From: Leptidea sinapis
Lineage: Eukaryota; Arthropoda; Insecta; Lepidoptera; Pieridae
DNA: 64,000 bases
NCBI RefSeq assembly: GCF_905404315.1
Contig: NC_066301.1
Span: forward strand, 2,170,001-2,234,000
Direction of reading: 5' to 3'
The translations under genes and the position numbers were made by a program. The number at the start of each line of letters is the position of its first letter. The first letter of the stretch is position 1. The notes under the pieces were generated by a model. That model did not search any database. It saw nothing but the letters and a program-made list of their open reading frames with translations, and was not told the origin of the DNA. Positions 54,415 to 64,000 of this stretch are shown one piece after another.

Positions 54415-54746
54415 TCATCAGCCGGAAGACGACCACTGCTGGGCAAAGGCCTCTCACAAAGATTTCTACAATAATGTTCCTGCGCTGCCCTCATCCAACG
54501 TATTCCGGCGATCTTGACTAGATCGTCGGTCCTTCCTGCGGGGGGACTTTACTGGCCAACGGCCATCTGTCCGTCGAAGAATGTGCTCTGCCCACTGCCA
54601 CTTCAGTTTCGTTATCATTTGAGCTATGTCGGTAACTTTGGCTCTCCTACGGATCTCCTCATTTCTGATTCGATCTCACAGGGAAACTCCGAGCATAGCC
54701 CTCTCCATTTCCCTCTGAGTGAAAATGCGCTTTCTCATCAGGCCCA
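54415..54746 (-). mobile_element. RTE-1 LINE, 3' part (split by a Jockey insertion)
   Basis: CATCATCAGCCGGAAGACGA ... CGGCGATCTTGACTAGATCG ... GCGCTTTCTCATCAGGCCCA. In the 37-kb copy, GGCCCATAGTTAGCGACCAC is continuous; here GGCCCA is followed by T-rich foreign DNA, and CCCATAGTTAGCTACCACG resumes at 56855. Confidence 0.88.
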
Positions 54747-56853
54747 AAATTTTTTTTTCGATAGGAGGAAAATACATTTACGTATTTACGCCCCGGAACG
54801 GGGTGTAAAATGTCGGACTCGAAAGTCCGCGCAAGCGGACACCCCCTACCGACTAAAAACCTCCTCTATGCTGTTAGCCCTGACGGCTTTTACAGCGTCA
54901 TAGGACGTGGGCCGTGGAGGCCGCAAAGACTAAGTCAACATCAGCTGCGGGGCGTCTCCGAATGAGACTCGAACCTCGGACCGGCTGTGTGCTTGTGGGA
55001 AGGATTGAGAATGAAAATGAACATGAAATGACGATAAAAGATGAAATGATAAGAAGAACACACTCGCCGACGAGAGTGGTGATGTTTTGTGTAATGTTAC
55101 ATACATAGATGTACATAGTATGTGTTTATAAATGTATGTTTGTATGTATGTAAGTAGTATAAATGTTTGTGTGCATGTATGTTTGTGTTTGTGTCTGTTT
55201 GTAGAGAGTGTTTGAAATTGTGTAAGTGGTGTAAGTCAGTCCGTGTATGAGTGTGAGTGGAGTGAAGCGATTACAGGACGAGGACTAACATCTCCTCCGG
55301 TATCAAAACAATGTGTGTTGTGTCTAATTTGCGTACCCCTGGCCATCGTCAGAGTGCCGAGTGCGGTGTGTGCGCGTCTGTGTCGGTGTTAATGTGGGTG
55401 TCGCGTTCGCGATGGTGATGTCATCATCAGGGTGTACCGTGACGTGCCGGGCCCCACATGCCTGCCTAACCAAGATGTTGGAATGGTTAGGCGCCTTGTC
55501 AAAGAAGCGTTGTGAGATCTCTTTAAAGTGTTGAGCTATCGTCGGAAGCTCAAGATCGCGGTGAAGGTCCACGTTTCGGATGAACCACGGGGCTCCGGTT
55601 GCCGTGCGCGTTAATTTATTTTGAACTACTTGCAATCAGTGTAAGTAGCTCGGTTGGGTGTGCGCGAACACGACGCTTGCGTGTGACAGTATGGGCCGTA
55701 CGATGGTTTTGTACAGCGTCACTTTATGTTTGAACGGAAGTTTGCTTCGCCCACACACAAGTGGATAAAGGCGACTGAGGACAAATCGGGCTCTATTGCA
55801 TACCGTATTGATATGTTTCTTGAAGTTCATATTGCTGTTGAACGTGACTCCCTAAGTATTTGTAATCCTTCACCCACGGTATGGGTGTTTCATACTATTT
55901 AATTATGTGGGTCGGTTATTTTTTGGCTCGAATGCTATTCGCGTCATCGAAGAGTACCGCTGCACTCTTGGTGGAGTTCACTTCAATCCACCATTTTCTG
56001 AACCAGTTGCCTAGTTCTTCAACGGCGGCTTGCTCAAGGTTGAGCGGTTGGATCCAAAGTAGAGTGCCGTATCGTCAGCGTACTGAGTGAGCTGGACACT
56101 TGGAAACTTGGGAATGTCGCTCGTGAAGAGCGAGAATAGGGTGGGAGAGAGGACTGAAACCTGTGGTACGCCAGACCTGATAAGTCGGGGTGAGGATAGG
56201 GTGCCTTCTACTCGATATCGAAAGGAGCGATCAGTAAGGTAGGCTGGTATGGTGCGCACGAGCCTGTCTAGCACTCCCAGTTGATACAGCATGAATACTA
56301 CGCTATTGTACCATACCTTGTCGAAGGCCTTCGCGACAATCAAAAAACACGGCTGCCGTGGTAACGTGGAATTGACGCCGTATGAGGATGTACTCGGTGA
56401 GTCGGTGAGCCTGCTGGGGACACGAGTGAGCGGTTCTGAACCCGAACTGTATAATGATTAAGACGCGAGAAAATTAGTCTTTCATACAATTTCCCGATTG
56501 AATTAATTAAGCTAATAGGCCTATAGCTACTCGGATTAGCTTTAGGTATATTGGGCTTTGGGATACCGATAACAATGGTATGCTTCCATTGTTCGGGGAA
56601 CGCGCTGTTAGACAAAAGAATATAAAAAATTGTAACCAATAAATTAATAAGAGCCGAAGGCAGGATTTTAAGAACCCTATTGTTTATAATGTCGGGCCCC
56701 GGGGCCTTCTTAGAGTGAAGCTCCTTAATTAAGCTTTGAGCTTCACCTCTTCGTAAGAGGTGGGTTTAATAATTAACGTTCAACTTCACGATTAACTTCA
56801 TCAACGTGTGTCGGGTCGGCTGATGCATTTGGAGAGCACTGACTCTCGAGACT
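54747..56853 (-). mobile_element. Jockey-type LINE inserted into RTE-1
   Basis: 2.1 kb, minus orientation, with a T-run on the plus strand at 54749-54758 (poly-A end). GCCCA occurs at 54742-54746 and 56854-56858, a target-site duplication. RT is readable at 56340-56639 (SNSAFPEQWKHTIVIGIPKP, SYRPISLINSIGKLYERLIF), 56011-56343 (KAFDKVW, RSGVPQVSVLSPTLFSLF, QYADDTALYF), 55636-55830 (LYKTIVRPILSHASVVF) and 55324-55635. 5'-truncated, with frameshifts between the frames. Confidence 0.88.
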
Positions 56854-58320
56854 GCCCATAGTTAGCTACCACGTCTGCGTACCGTAAGTCATCACTGGCA
56901 ACACATACTGGTTGAAAAACTTTGTCTTCAGACCCTGTGATATTTGGGACGAGAAGATTTTACGGAGCTTCCCATCCGAGTTGGATTCGACGAGTGACCT
57001 CTTCCGCGAAATTGGACCTGCCTAACTGGATTTTTTGTCAGAGGTAAACGTACTCGTCAACAATTTCAAGAGTATAGATTCCAATTGTTATGGGAGAAGG
57101 TCCGACATGGACATTTGTCATAATCTTCGTCTTGTCCATGTTCATTTTGAGATCTACTCCATGGGAAGCGGTATTGAGGCCATCGAGCATATGGCTTAAG
57201 TCTTCCATGGTCTCTGCCATGATTACGATATCGTCTTCGAATGGAAGGAGAGTGATGTATTCGCCATTGATATTGATGACCAGTCCGTTCCAGTTCAGAA
57301 GCTTAAAGACATCTTCCAACGCAGCGGTGAACAGTTTGGGCGATATAACATCGCCTTGTCTGACTCCCCGCTATAGTCGGATAGGCTTCCATAGGTTTCC
57401 ATATTTCCATACAAACACTCCAACGCTTCGATATATCGGTAATCAATGTGGCAGCTCTGGAGAAACTGAAGCACCACCCAGGACTCGATCGAATCAATGG
57501 CTTTCTCATAGTCCACAAATGCCAAGCATAGTGGCTGTTTATACTCCTCTGTCTTCTGTATAACATACTGCAGCGTATGTGGTCTATGGTGCTAAATCCT
57601 TTTCGGAATCCGGCTTTTGTTTGGGAGGCTGGAAGTCGTCAAGCCTGCACACGAGACAATTCGTGATAACCCTAGAAAACAACTTATATACATGGCTCAG
57701 AAGTGACATGGGCCCATAGTTCTTCAAAAGCATTTTATCGCCCTTTTTGAAGAACAGCACCACTATACTTCTGTGCTATGCTTGCGGCATTTTCCTCAAG
57801 GATGACGGAGTTTAATAGCTTCTAGCTAAGACCATCCGTATTAAGTAGGACAGGACAGACAGTCCAGCTCTCAGAAGCTCAGTTGTGATTCGATAACCAC
57901 CCGGCGCCTTGTTGTTTTTAAGCTGCTTAAGGGCCATACTAATCTCGTACAGGCTGACGTCTGGGATATCTTTGGTATAGTGTCGGGTTAATTTGGCTCT
58001 TGAGTCTTCAGCCTTGTTGGTAACAGGTGGCTGTGCGGTCGTGTCAACTTCTCAACCTCCTTCAAAAGTTTTGGTTTAGACGAAATGACCCTGCCGTCAC
58101 CGTTTTTCTTCACGACATCCCATCGTAATCTGCTCAAAGCTTGCTCCAGTTCCTCCAACTTCTTGTCGGCCCGCAGTATCTTGACATTGTATGTCACCAG
58201 GGCCAATGGGCCAGGGCCTTGCCAAACCCGGAGATTCTGAGCCCTCCCCCTCCCCGTCACTTATGTGGCTGTCTACTTTGACTACCATGAGCGAGGTCGC
58301 CGGGGACTGGGGGCCGGAGC
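56854..58320 (-). mobile_element. RTE-1 LINE, upstream part (split by a Jockey insertion)
   Basis: 57038-57319 encodes FKLLNWNGLVININGEYITL, FEDDIVIMAETMEDLSHMLD (catalytic FADD changed to FEDD), VDLKMNMDKTKIMTN. 57295-57566 covers AFVDYEKAIDS. 57600-58100 has further RT fingers in broken frames. 58100-58320 reaches upstream of the RT into the ORF beginning (DIQCQDTAGRQEVGG-type reading). Co-linear with 54415-54746. Confidence 0.85.
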
Positions 58321-58922
58321 CTTATAGTGTCTGTCATGTTTGGGAGGTTTTGCCATAATCACCACGCTGGGCAGGCAAAGGATTTTTTAAACACCTTGTA
58401 TAATAAGATTTATAAGCAAATATTAATTAGTTATGATTAACTTTATAACGACTGTGAAAAATAATTTATACAATGGTTAAAATAATCAAATGACGACAAG
58501 ACGGAACATCTGCAACATGTATTAAAATAAAAGAATTACAAACTGTTGCATATGCTATATACATACACCCGTACACTTGTGCACATACACACATTTTATT
58601 TCAATACAGTTTCAAATAGTAATAATAATTATGTATCAAATAGTAAGTTAACTGATTTTTGATAGGGAAGTGCGGTGCCGCCTATCACAAACATTAAATG
58701 GAGACTATTAAGCCATTAGATAAAACTGTCTTCATATAATAATATTATTATTTAATGAAGGTTGAGGTAGTATGTAATATAGTAGCGATAGGTTGCCTAT
58801 AATAATTGGCCGCAATTACTTGTAATTAATTTGAGTATAATTAATTTTCTGATACCTATAAATTGCAACTAAGTATAATATGTTTTATTAATAAATTTTA
58901 CGTCATTAAGGAAATTATGTAA
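58321..58922. other. Gap, nothing recognised
   Basis: AT-rich, with ACACATTTTATTTC runs; no gene. Confidence 0.4.
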
Positions 58923-59063
58923 AAAGGCATAAAAGAGATTTATTTTCTCAAATTGATTCCTTTACAATTATTTTTGATGTCATTTCTAATATACTAGATA
59001 CCTACTACTACCACTTCGGAAACAAATGGCGGTCTAAGAGAAAAGAAGCGGCGCATGAACGCA
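58923..59063 (-). mobile_element. LINE family T 3' terminus, copy F
   Basis: AAAAGGCATAAAAGAGATTT, GATGTCATTTCTAATATACT, GGAAACAAATGGCGGTCTAA, GAAGCGGCGCATGA. Only the last 140 bp of the family. Confidence 0.75.
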
Positions 59064-59225
59064 ACTCTCAATACAATATGCCGAATGGCTTGGATCACGC
59101 ACCACAGACTACGCAGGGCGATCTGTGCATAATTTTGCATTGGCCAATGGTCTGTCCCAATTGGTTGAGTCACCAACGCGGCTCCCGGATGTGGATAGCC
59201 ACATGGCCCTGGAAATTTAAAAAGG
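59064..59225 (+). mobile_element. LINE endonuclease fragment
   Basis: Plus-strand reading QYAEWLGSRTTDYAGRSVHN, FALANGLSQLVESPTRLPDV, DSHMALEI. This is the classic endonuclease C-terminal segment (FAxxxxLxQLVxxPTRxPD.xxH) of Jockey/CR1-type ORF2. Abuts LINE T copy F. Confidence 0.75.
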
Positions 59226-60084
59226 TAAATATTAAACTGAAAGTGACAAGATAGTTAAGCGACTGTAACTAATCAAAAAATTATGAAAAAAAGAGAGTAA
59301 AATTAGTACAGATATCTCGCAAGTTGAATGCACAGTTCAGATGCAGATAGTGATTATGAGTTTGTTGATAAATTTTAATAGTGCTTTAACTTTACCATTT
59401 AACACTATATTAAATTATTTCATATTTGTTTTTATAATTTAATCCTAATAATACTTTATTTCTATACTTTTATGAACCACACATTTTGGAAGGGGTGGTA
59501 GTTTTTGACTTTCATTAATAATAATAATAAAGCCATTTTTTTTATTTCATATCCTTAATATATGTACATTTCAAATGTTGTTATTTAGTGTTAGTTTATA
59601 TTTTTCTTAATATCTATATGTTAGTACGTGTTACTTATTTGTATGGGTTATTTATTTATTTGGATATGAACCCCTCCTCGGGTGAAGGCCTCCTCCAGCT
59701 TTTTCCACGCGTCTCTGTCTTTACCCATTATTTGCCAGTCGTTCCCGGCTATTTCCATTACTTCATCAGCCCACTTACTTTTCGGTCTGCCTACTCGTCA
59801 TTTTCCTTTAGGTCCCTTCCACTGCGTGATTCTGAGTGTCCACCTGCTGTCTTTATAGCGAGTTACGTGACCAGCCCATTGCCATTTCAATTTAAGGGCT
59901 TGCATGAGGGCATCAGTTACCTTAGTTTTGTTGTCTAATTTCTTCACTTCTGACTTTGTGTATTTTCCTTATTTTTAATATGCTTCGCTCCATGGCTCTT
60001 TGTGTTGTCCTGATCTTCTGTTTAGCTCTTGTCGTGAATACCCATGTTTGACAGCCATATAACAAACAGGGTATTATGCAGGTA

Positions 60085-61197
60085 TCAAATACTGTTTTTT
60101 TTCAAATTCAGCGAATAGTCTCCTTTTAAGATTTCTTTGAGCGACCAGAATTTTTTCCAGGTTATTTTTGTTCTGCGTTCGACTTCGTCTTCGTTATTTG
60201 TTTTATTAAATGATACCTGCTTACCCAGGTAGATGTAGCTGTTAACATATTCTATACTGTTTTCTTTGACTCTGATGGGTAATTTGATGCTGTTTGTCAT
60301 TATTTTGGTTTTGGTAGCATTCATTTGTAATCCAACTTTTGAGCTTTCTTGATCAAGTGTGCATAGCATTTCGCATAGATCTTTGGATGTTTCAGACAGG
60401 ATAACTATATCATCAGCAAACCTGAGATGATTTAAATAGCTGTTGTTAACTTTTAGTTCTTTGGCTTTCCAGTCTATGTTTTGGAATATGTTTTCTAACA
60501 CAGCAATAAATAGCTCAGGTGACAGGGGGTCACCCTGTCTCACTCTTCTTTCAATGCATATTGCTTCACTCCTCGATTCTAGTCGATCATTACTAATACA
60601 GTTACTGTAAATATGTTTTATGATATTAATATACTTTGCGTTGATGTTCAAACTGCTTAGTGACTTCCATATAGAGCTGTGGCTTATGCTATTGAATGCT
60701 TTGGTATAGTCGATAAAACCTAAGTACAGAGGTTTTTTAAATTCTTGGTACTTTTCGATTATTTGTTCCAATACATCTATGTGGTCAATCGTACTAAAGC
60801 CAGAACGGAAGCCTGCTTGTTCCCTGGGTTGTGCAATGTCAATTTCGTATGTTATGCGTTTGAGAATGACAGATGCAAAAAGCTTATATAAACTTGCCAG
60901 TAAACTGATTGGTCTGTAATTGGTGATGTCTAATGGGTTTCCTTTTTTGTATAGCAGTACAATATCCGACTTACACCATTGATTGGGGACAGATTCAGCT
61001 TCAAGAATCATATTAAACAATTTTGTTAGGTGTTTAAGTAATACTGGTGCACCTAATTTAATGATTTCATTGGTTATCCCATCTGGACCTGGGCTTTTAT
61101 CTGGTATTAGTTGTTTCAGCTGTGCATAAATTTCTTTTTCATCTAAAGGTCTAATTAATTGGATGCTTTCAGCTTGGTATCTTTCATTGAATTCCAC
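60085..61197 (-). CDS. RTE-2 reverse transcriptase domain
   Basis: 370 aa, no internal stop. Fingers PDKSPGPDGITNEIIKLG and YKKGNPLDITNYRPISLL; QAGFRSGFSTIDHIDVLEQI; palm LGFIDYTKAFNSI; RRVRQGDPLSPELFIAVLEN; catalytic LRFADDIVILSETSKDL; YIYLGKQVSF. Typical RTE clade RT. Ends at a premature stop; the C-terminal part continues to about 59650 in another frame (GRPKSKWADEVMEIAGNDWQ). Confidence 0.9.
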   Translation of the reverse strand: MEFNERYQAESIQLIRPLDEKEIYAQLKQLIPDKSPGPDGITNEIIKLGAPVLLKHLTKLFNMILEAESVPNQWCKSDIVLLYKKGNPLDITNYRPISLLASLYKLFASVILKRITYEIDIAQPREQAGFRSGFSTIDHIDVLEQIIEKYQEFKKPLYLGFIDYTKAFNSISHSSIWKSLSSLNINAKYINIIKHIYSNCISNDRLESRSEAICIERRVRQGDPLSPELFIAVLENIFQNIDWKAKELKVNNSYLNHLRFADDIVILSETSKDLCEMLCTLDQESSKVGLQMNATKTKIMTNSIKLPIRVKENSIEYVNSYIYLGKQVSFNKTNNEDEVERRTKITWKKFWSLKEILKGDYSLNLKKNSI

Positions 61198-61360
61198 AAT
61201 TTCGTCGTCTTTTCTTTTATAGATTCGCGATAATAAGTACTAGCTTGATGCATAATATCTTGTCTTGTTTTGGTTTCTTTAGATTGGCTTTCTAGTTTTT
61301 GTATCCATATTTTCTTATTATTCAGTTCTTTAAATGCTCTTTTCGTGCTTCTAAATTTGT

Positions 61361-61843
61361 CTATGTTTTTGTTATTATCCCTTGCCTGTGTTTGCTATAA
61401 TCTTTTTTTATTGCTTTTTTAGTTTCTTTATATAATCTGCTTAGATCCTTCTTTGTATTGATATCCTTATTCTTTTTCATTTGTAGTTCAGTTCTTCTTT
61501 TTATTAGTTCTATTGTGTTTTCACTTAATATTTTGCTTCTTTTTTTGATTTCAAAGTTGTTTTTGTTGGTTGAGCTGTAAATTATCGCTTCTTCAAGCAT
61601 ATCATAACAGGATTGAACATTTGTTAAATCTTTTTGTATGCCTTCGATATTCTGCTTTAGCATATCTACGTAGTATTTAATTTCATCATCTGTTTTGGGG
61701 ATACTTGGTAGTTTTTTGTAGTTTATTCTACATTTTTTTCTTTGGTTTAAAAGAAGCGTTGCTCTCAGTAGTCTATGATCTGTTAGAAATCTTACATTAT
61801 TAAGGACTTCATAGTTTTTGATAATTTTTGGAACATTTGTCAT
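61361..61843 (-). CDS. RTE-2 endonuclease end and linker
   Basis: 160 aa: VRFLTDHRLLRATLLLNQRK holds the final catalytic Asp-His of the endonuclease (SDHR is usual, TDHR here). The lysine-rich linker follows (RRTELQMKKNKDINTKKDLS). Overlaps the preceding frame by 4 bases, which suggests a one-base frameshift in the original single ORF. Confidence 0.75.
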   Translation of the reverse strand: MTNVPKIIKNYEVLNNVRFLTDHRLLRATLLLNQRKKCRINYKKLPSIPKTDDEIKYYVDMLKQNIEGIQKDLTNVQSCYDMLEEAIIYSSTNKNNFEIKKRSKILSENTIELIKRRTELQMKKNKDINTKKDLSRLYKETKKAIKKDYSKHRQGIITKT

Positions 61844-62289
61844 AATGTAATCAATTTCATTCTTGACAGTTTTGTCTGGTGATTCCCATGTCCATTTTCT
61901 AATAGGTCTTTTTTTAAATAGGTATTGATTATTGCTAATCTGTATTCAAATGCATAGTCTATTAATCGTTCTCCTCTTTCATTCCTTTGACCTACGCCGT
62001 AATTTCCCATGATGAAACTTTCATCTATTTTCATGCGTCCTATTTTTGCATTAAAATCTCCTAAGACTAGAACATTCTCATCTGCCATCGTATGTGCTTT
62101 TTTAAGATCAGCGTAGAAGTTTTGGATTTCGGCTTCACTGGATCTTTCTGTAGGTGCATATGCCTGAATTATAGAAATGTTTAATTTTTCAAATTTTAAT
62201 TGTAATAATGCTACTCTTTCTGAAATACCAGTGAAATTTGTAATATTACTTTTCCGAGCTTTCTTTATTAGGAATCCTACTCCGTACAA
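61840..62289 (-). CDS. RTE-2 endonuclease domain
   Basis: 149 aa within an APE-type endonuclease: GVGFLIKKA, ISIIQAYAPTERSSEAEIQN FY read in order, VLVLGDFNAKIGRMK (catalytic D and N), GERLIDYAFEYRLAIINTY. The N-terminal endonuclease part (YNVRSLA, ILGLSEIR with the catalytic Glu) can be read upstream at 62320-62460 beyond stops. Cuts target DNA during retrotransposition. Confidence 0.82.
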   Translation of the reverse strand: MYGVGFLIKKARKSNITNFTGISERVALLQLKFEKLNISIIQAYAPTERSSEAEIQNFYADLKKAHTMADENVLVLGDFNAKIGRMKIDESFIMGNYGVGQRNERGERLIDYAFEYRLAIINTYLKKDLLENGHGNHQTKLSRMKLITL

Positions 62290-62631
62290 GCCTTTTGTTT
62301 CTCCAATGTAGCAGAAAATTTAGTCTGGATATTCCTCTATATGGCATCCCATTCATCTTATCTCCGAAAGTCCAAGTATTTCCCAGTTTATACTTTCCAG
62401 AGCATTTGTATGTTCTAGATATCGATATGCTGATGCCAAGGATCTTACATTATAAGCACAAATTTTAATACAATTCTTATGGTTTTTGCTTAAGTTTGTG
62501 GTGGTTTTTCTATTGGGTGGAGGGTATTGGTCTGATTTCCCACGATGACCAGTCGGCTTGGGAAATTGTTTATTTCTGGTTTGGTATTGTTGTTGCTCGC
62601 TCGTTTTGTTCCGGTGGCTGATGGCGTTGTC

Positions 62632-62964
62632 CTACGAACTATGCTCTGATGACGGGGTATACGCTGACATTGAGTTACTTCTGGCTCTCATTATATCAAA
62701 AGCGTTCGTTCTATTTATTTTAGATTTTGCCTGTTGTTTTCGGGGCTGGATTTTTGTTTGAGGAGACGTGGATATATCTCTTTTGCGTTTTTCTTGAGAA
62801 GTGTTTGCCTCTTTGATAATTAGCTTGTCATGTTTAAGGAATGCTATATTGCCTTTTTTTCTCTCTTCTTTAAGTTTTTCCATTAGTTCCTTTCTCTTTT
62901 CTATGATTTCTTTTGTGTAATCATCAGAGGCGTACACATCCTTAAATTTCTTCTTGTTTCTCAT
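62632..62964 (-). CDS. RTE-2 ORF1-like middle region
   Basis: 110 aa, basic: KKFKDVYASDDYTKEIIEKR, KELMEKLKEERKKGNIAFLK, HDKLIIKEANTSQEKRKRD, then Ser-rich end. Matches the EDYxxxxxxKRxxLxxxxxEARxxG..A..KYDKLI segment known in RTE elements. Probably contiguous with 63055-63333 before a frameshift. Confidence 0.7.
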   Translation of the reverse strand: MRNKKKFKDVYASDDYTKEIIEKRKELMEKLKEERKKGNIAFLKHDKLIIKEANTSQEKRKRDISTSPQTKIQPRKQQAKSKINRTNAFDIMRARSNSMSAYTPSSEHSS

Positions 62965-63054
62965 TATTTAATTTTTTTGCTAGCCATTAACGAAGGTGGT
63001 AATTAGTATTGGTCTTGGTTTTTCTTTTATATCATATTTTTTTTGTCCAACTCT

Positions 63055-63333
63055 TTATACAAAATCGATATCTCTTTTTTCTAAAGTCATTTTTAAATCA
63101 CTTCTGATTTTGTTTATTGTATTTTCTAAGAGATCTGATGTGAATTTTTCGTTTTCTTTAAGGCCATAGAGAATGATATTATTTCTTCTTTTGTGTGTAT
63201 CTAATTGTGTTATTTTATATTTTAAGTTTTGGTTTTCTACCTTTAAATCTTCAATTTCTCTTTTTAGAGGTGCCAGTTTCTCATCTATTTGTGATATAAT
63301 ATCTCTCGTTTGATTCGCCATTTCGATTTTCAT
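63055..63333 (-). CDS. RTE-2 N-terminal coiled-coil region
   Basis: 92 aa. Residues 1-45 are coiled coil (IDEKLAPLKREIEDLKVENQ NLKYKITQL read as heptads). Then HKRRNNIILYGLKENEKF, the typical start of RTE endonuclease-reverse transcriptase polyproteins. The frame stops at 63055; reading continues in another frame at 62964. Confidence 0.75.
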   Translation of the reverse strand: MKIEMANQTRDIISQIDEKLAPLKREIEDLKVENQNLKYKITQLDTHKRRNNIILYGLKENEKFTSDLLENTINKIRSDLKMTLEKRDIDFV

Positions 63334-63414
63334 TTGATCTAAAAAAGTTTGAAGATTCTCGATTGTGATTGAGTGTAACGGAACGTTGCTTCGCGGACGA
63401 GTGAATTTAAACTG

Positions 63415-63564
63415 ACTGCTAAAGTCTTCACTAATATCGTTTCGTATGAACGAGTCTTAAGAAATTTCGTGTCGTCTAAGCGATGCTGAAGCGATTTCGA
63501 ATCGTAAGAATGAGGCTTAAGTAGTATCGTGTTGTTTATGCGAGGCTTAAATGATTTCGCGTTG
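63415..63564 (-). repeat. Five 30-bp tandem repeats at the 5' end of RTE-2
   Basis: Units at 63415, 63445, 63475, 63505 and 63535, each exactly 30 bp and ending TTCG, GTCG, ATCG, GTTG or GTTG. Plus-strand core pattern: (T)A(A/T)G..(C/T)GAGGCTTAA..(A/G)TTTCG. Lies just upstream of the first RTE-2 reading frame, where an internal promoter would be. Confidence 0.8.
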
Positions 63565-63884
63565 TTATGTTGGTGCGACTGATGTAGAATTCAATGGAGT
63601 CTATTGTTTATGTTTCAAAATGACACTTTGTGTCTTGGCATTTATGTTATTATTTTTTTCCTGCAGTTTGTGGTTTGTATTCGAAACTTTACAAGTAAAA
63701 AAATTCACTGTTATTATTCACGTCCATGCACCGCAAAATACTCAGTTTTATTGAATGTTGTTATTTCTAGTAACTTACAGTGTTTTTACGTAGTATATCG
63801 CACTTTTTCACTACAAATTCAATTTATGTAACGGAGACACTTTACCAAACAACTTAGTCGTTTGACAGCCGAAGCCGGAATCCT
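63565..63884. other. 5' flank of RTE-2
   Basis: Short hydrophobic plus frames only; not recognised. May include more RTE-2 5' UTR. Confidence 0.4.
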
Positions 63885-64000
63885 GACTTTTTTTTTTATG
63901 GAATAGGAGGACAAACGAGCGTACGGGTCACCTGTTGTTAAGTGATCACCGCCGCCCATACTCTCTTGCAACACCAGAGGAATCACAGGAGCGTTGCCGG
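63885..64000 (-). mobile_element. LINE family Q 3' end, runs off the window
   Basis: GGACAAACGAGCGTACGGGT, CACCTGTTGTTAAGTGATCA, CTCTTGCAACACCAGAGGAA and TCACAGGAGCGTTGCCGG; same as 5105-5210. Follows a T-run at 63890-63898. Confidence 0.8.

Larger units (their letters stand above)
59512..63570 (-). mobile_element. RTE-2 LINE, near full length
   Basis: Minus-strand RTE-type retrotransposon. Order from its 5' end: 30-bp tandem repeats (63564-63415), ORF1-like coiled-coil part (63333-62632, frameshift near 63010), endonuclease (about 62525-61840), linker (61843-61361), RT (61197-60085), C-terminal part (to about 59650), 3' UTR and TTA-rich tail (59512-59530). Only a few disruptions, so fairly young. 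A plus-strand fragment of the same family is at 28605. Confidence 0.85.

Overview
This is an AT-rich, intron-rich, transposon-dense stretch of a eukaryotic nuclear genome. The mix of repeats points to an insect, most likely a moth or butterfly (Lepidoptera): RTE-, Jockey- and CR1-type LINEs, mariner relics, a tRNA-derived SINE, long-TIR MITEs and a Helitron-like insert ending in CTAGT. The order is inferred from the repeat types and the host gene; no species is claimed.

One host gene can be rebuilt completely. It lies on the minus strand and runs from a start codon at 47893 to a stop at 13209. Its 11 coding exons (47772-47893, 39564-39783, 34629-34826, 32024-32154, 29222-29342, 25655-25781, 25189-25346, 17734-17815, 16970-17128, 14180-14334, 13209-13331) all have GT..AG borders and matching phases. 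They sum to 1596 nt, or 531 codons plus stop. The product is a secreted member of the 5'-nucleotidase/apyrase family. It has a signal peptide, an intact metallophosphatase domain (DxH, GD, GNHE, SHCG, GGHSH) and a C-terminal nucleotide-binding domain whose usual substrate motifs are altered (NGGGIR is QRSNMR; the CRxRxC Arg is Leu).

Almost everything else is transposable-element DNA, most of it inside the introns of this gene. Region by region: 1-13.2 kb (downstream of the gene) holds LINE tails, a 2.5-kb dead CR1-like LINE, an internally deleted mariner, MITEs and a Helitron-like insert. 13.2-17.8 kb holds exons 11-8, with a nested foldback MITE in intron 9. 17.8-25.2 kb (intron 7) holds a tRNA-SINE and a full-length, nearly intact CR1-like LINE (19063-23773) with PHD-finger ORF1 and EN-RT ORF2, which split an older LINE copy. 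25.2-47.9 kb holds exons 7-1 among RTE, CR1-like, RNase-H LINE and mariner debris and two copies of a composite MITE. 47.9-64 kb is upstream and wholly TE-derived, including a Jockey LINE inserted into an RTE copy with a GCCCA target duplication, and a near full-length second RTE (about 59.5-63.6 kb) with 30-bp tandem repeats in its 5' region.

No rRNA gene, functional tRNA gene, CRISPR array or bacterial-type operon is visible. The points most worth following are the altered active site of the 5'-nucleotidase paralogue, the composite MITE whose left part is inverted between its two copies, and the young full-length LINE.
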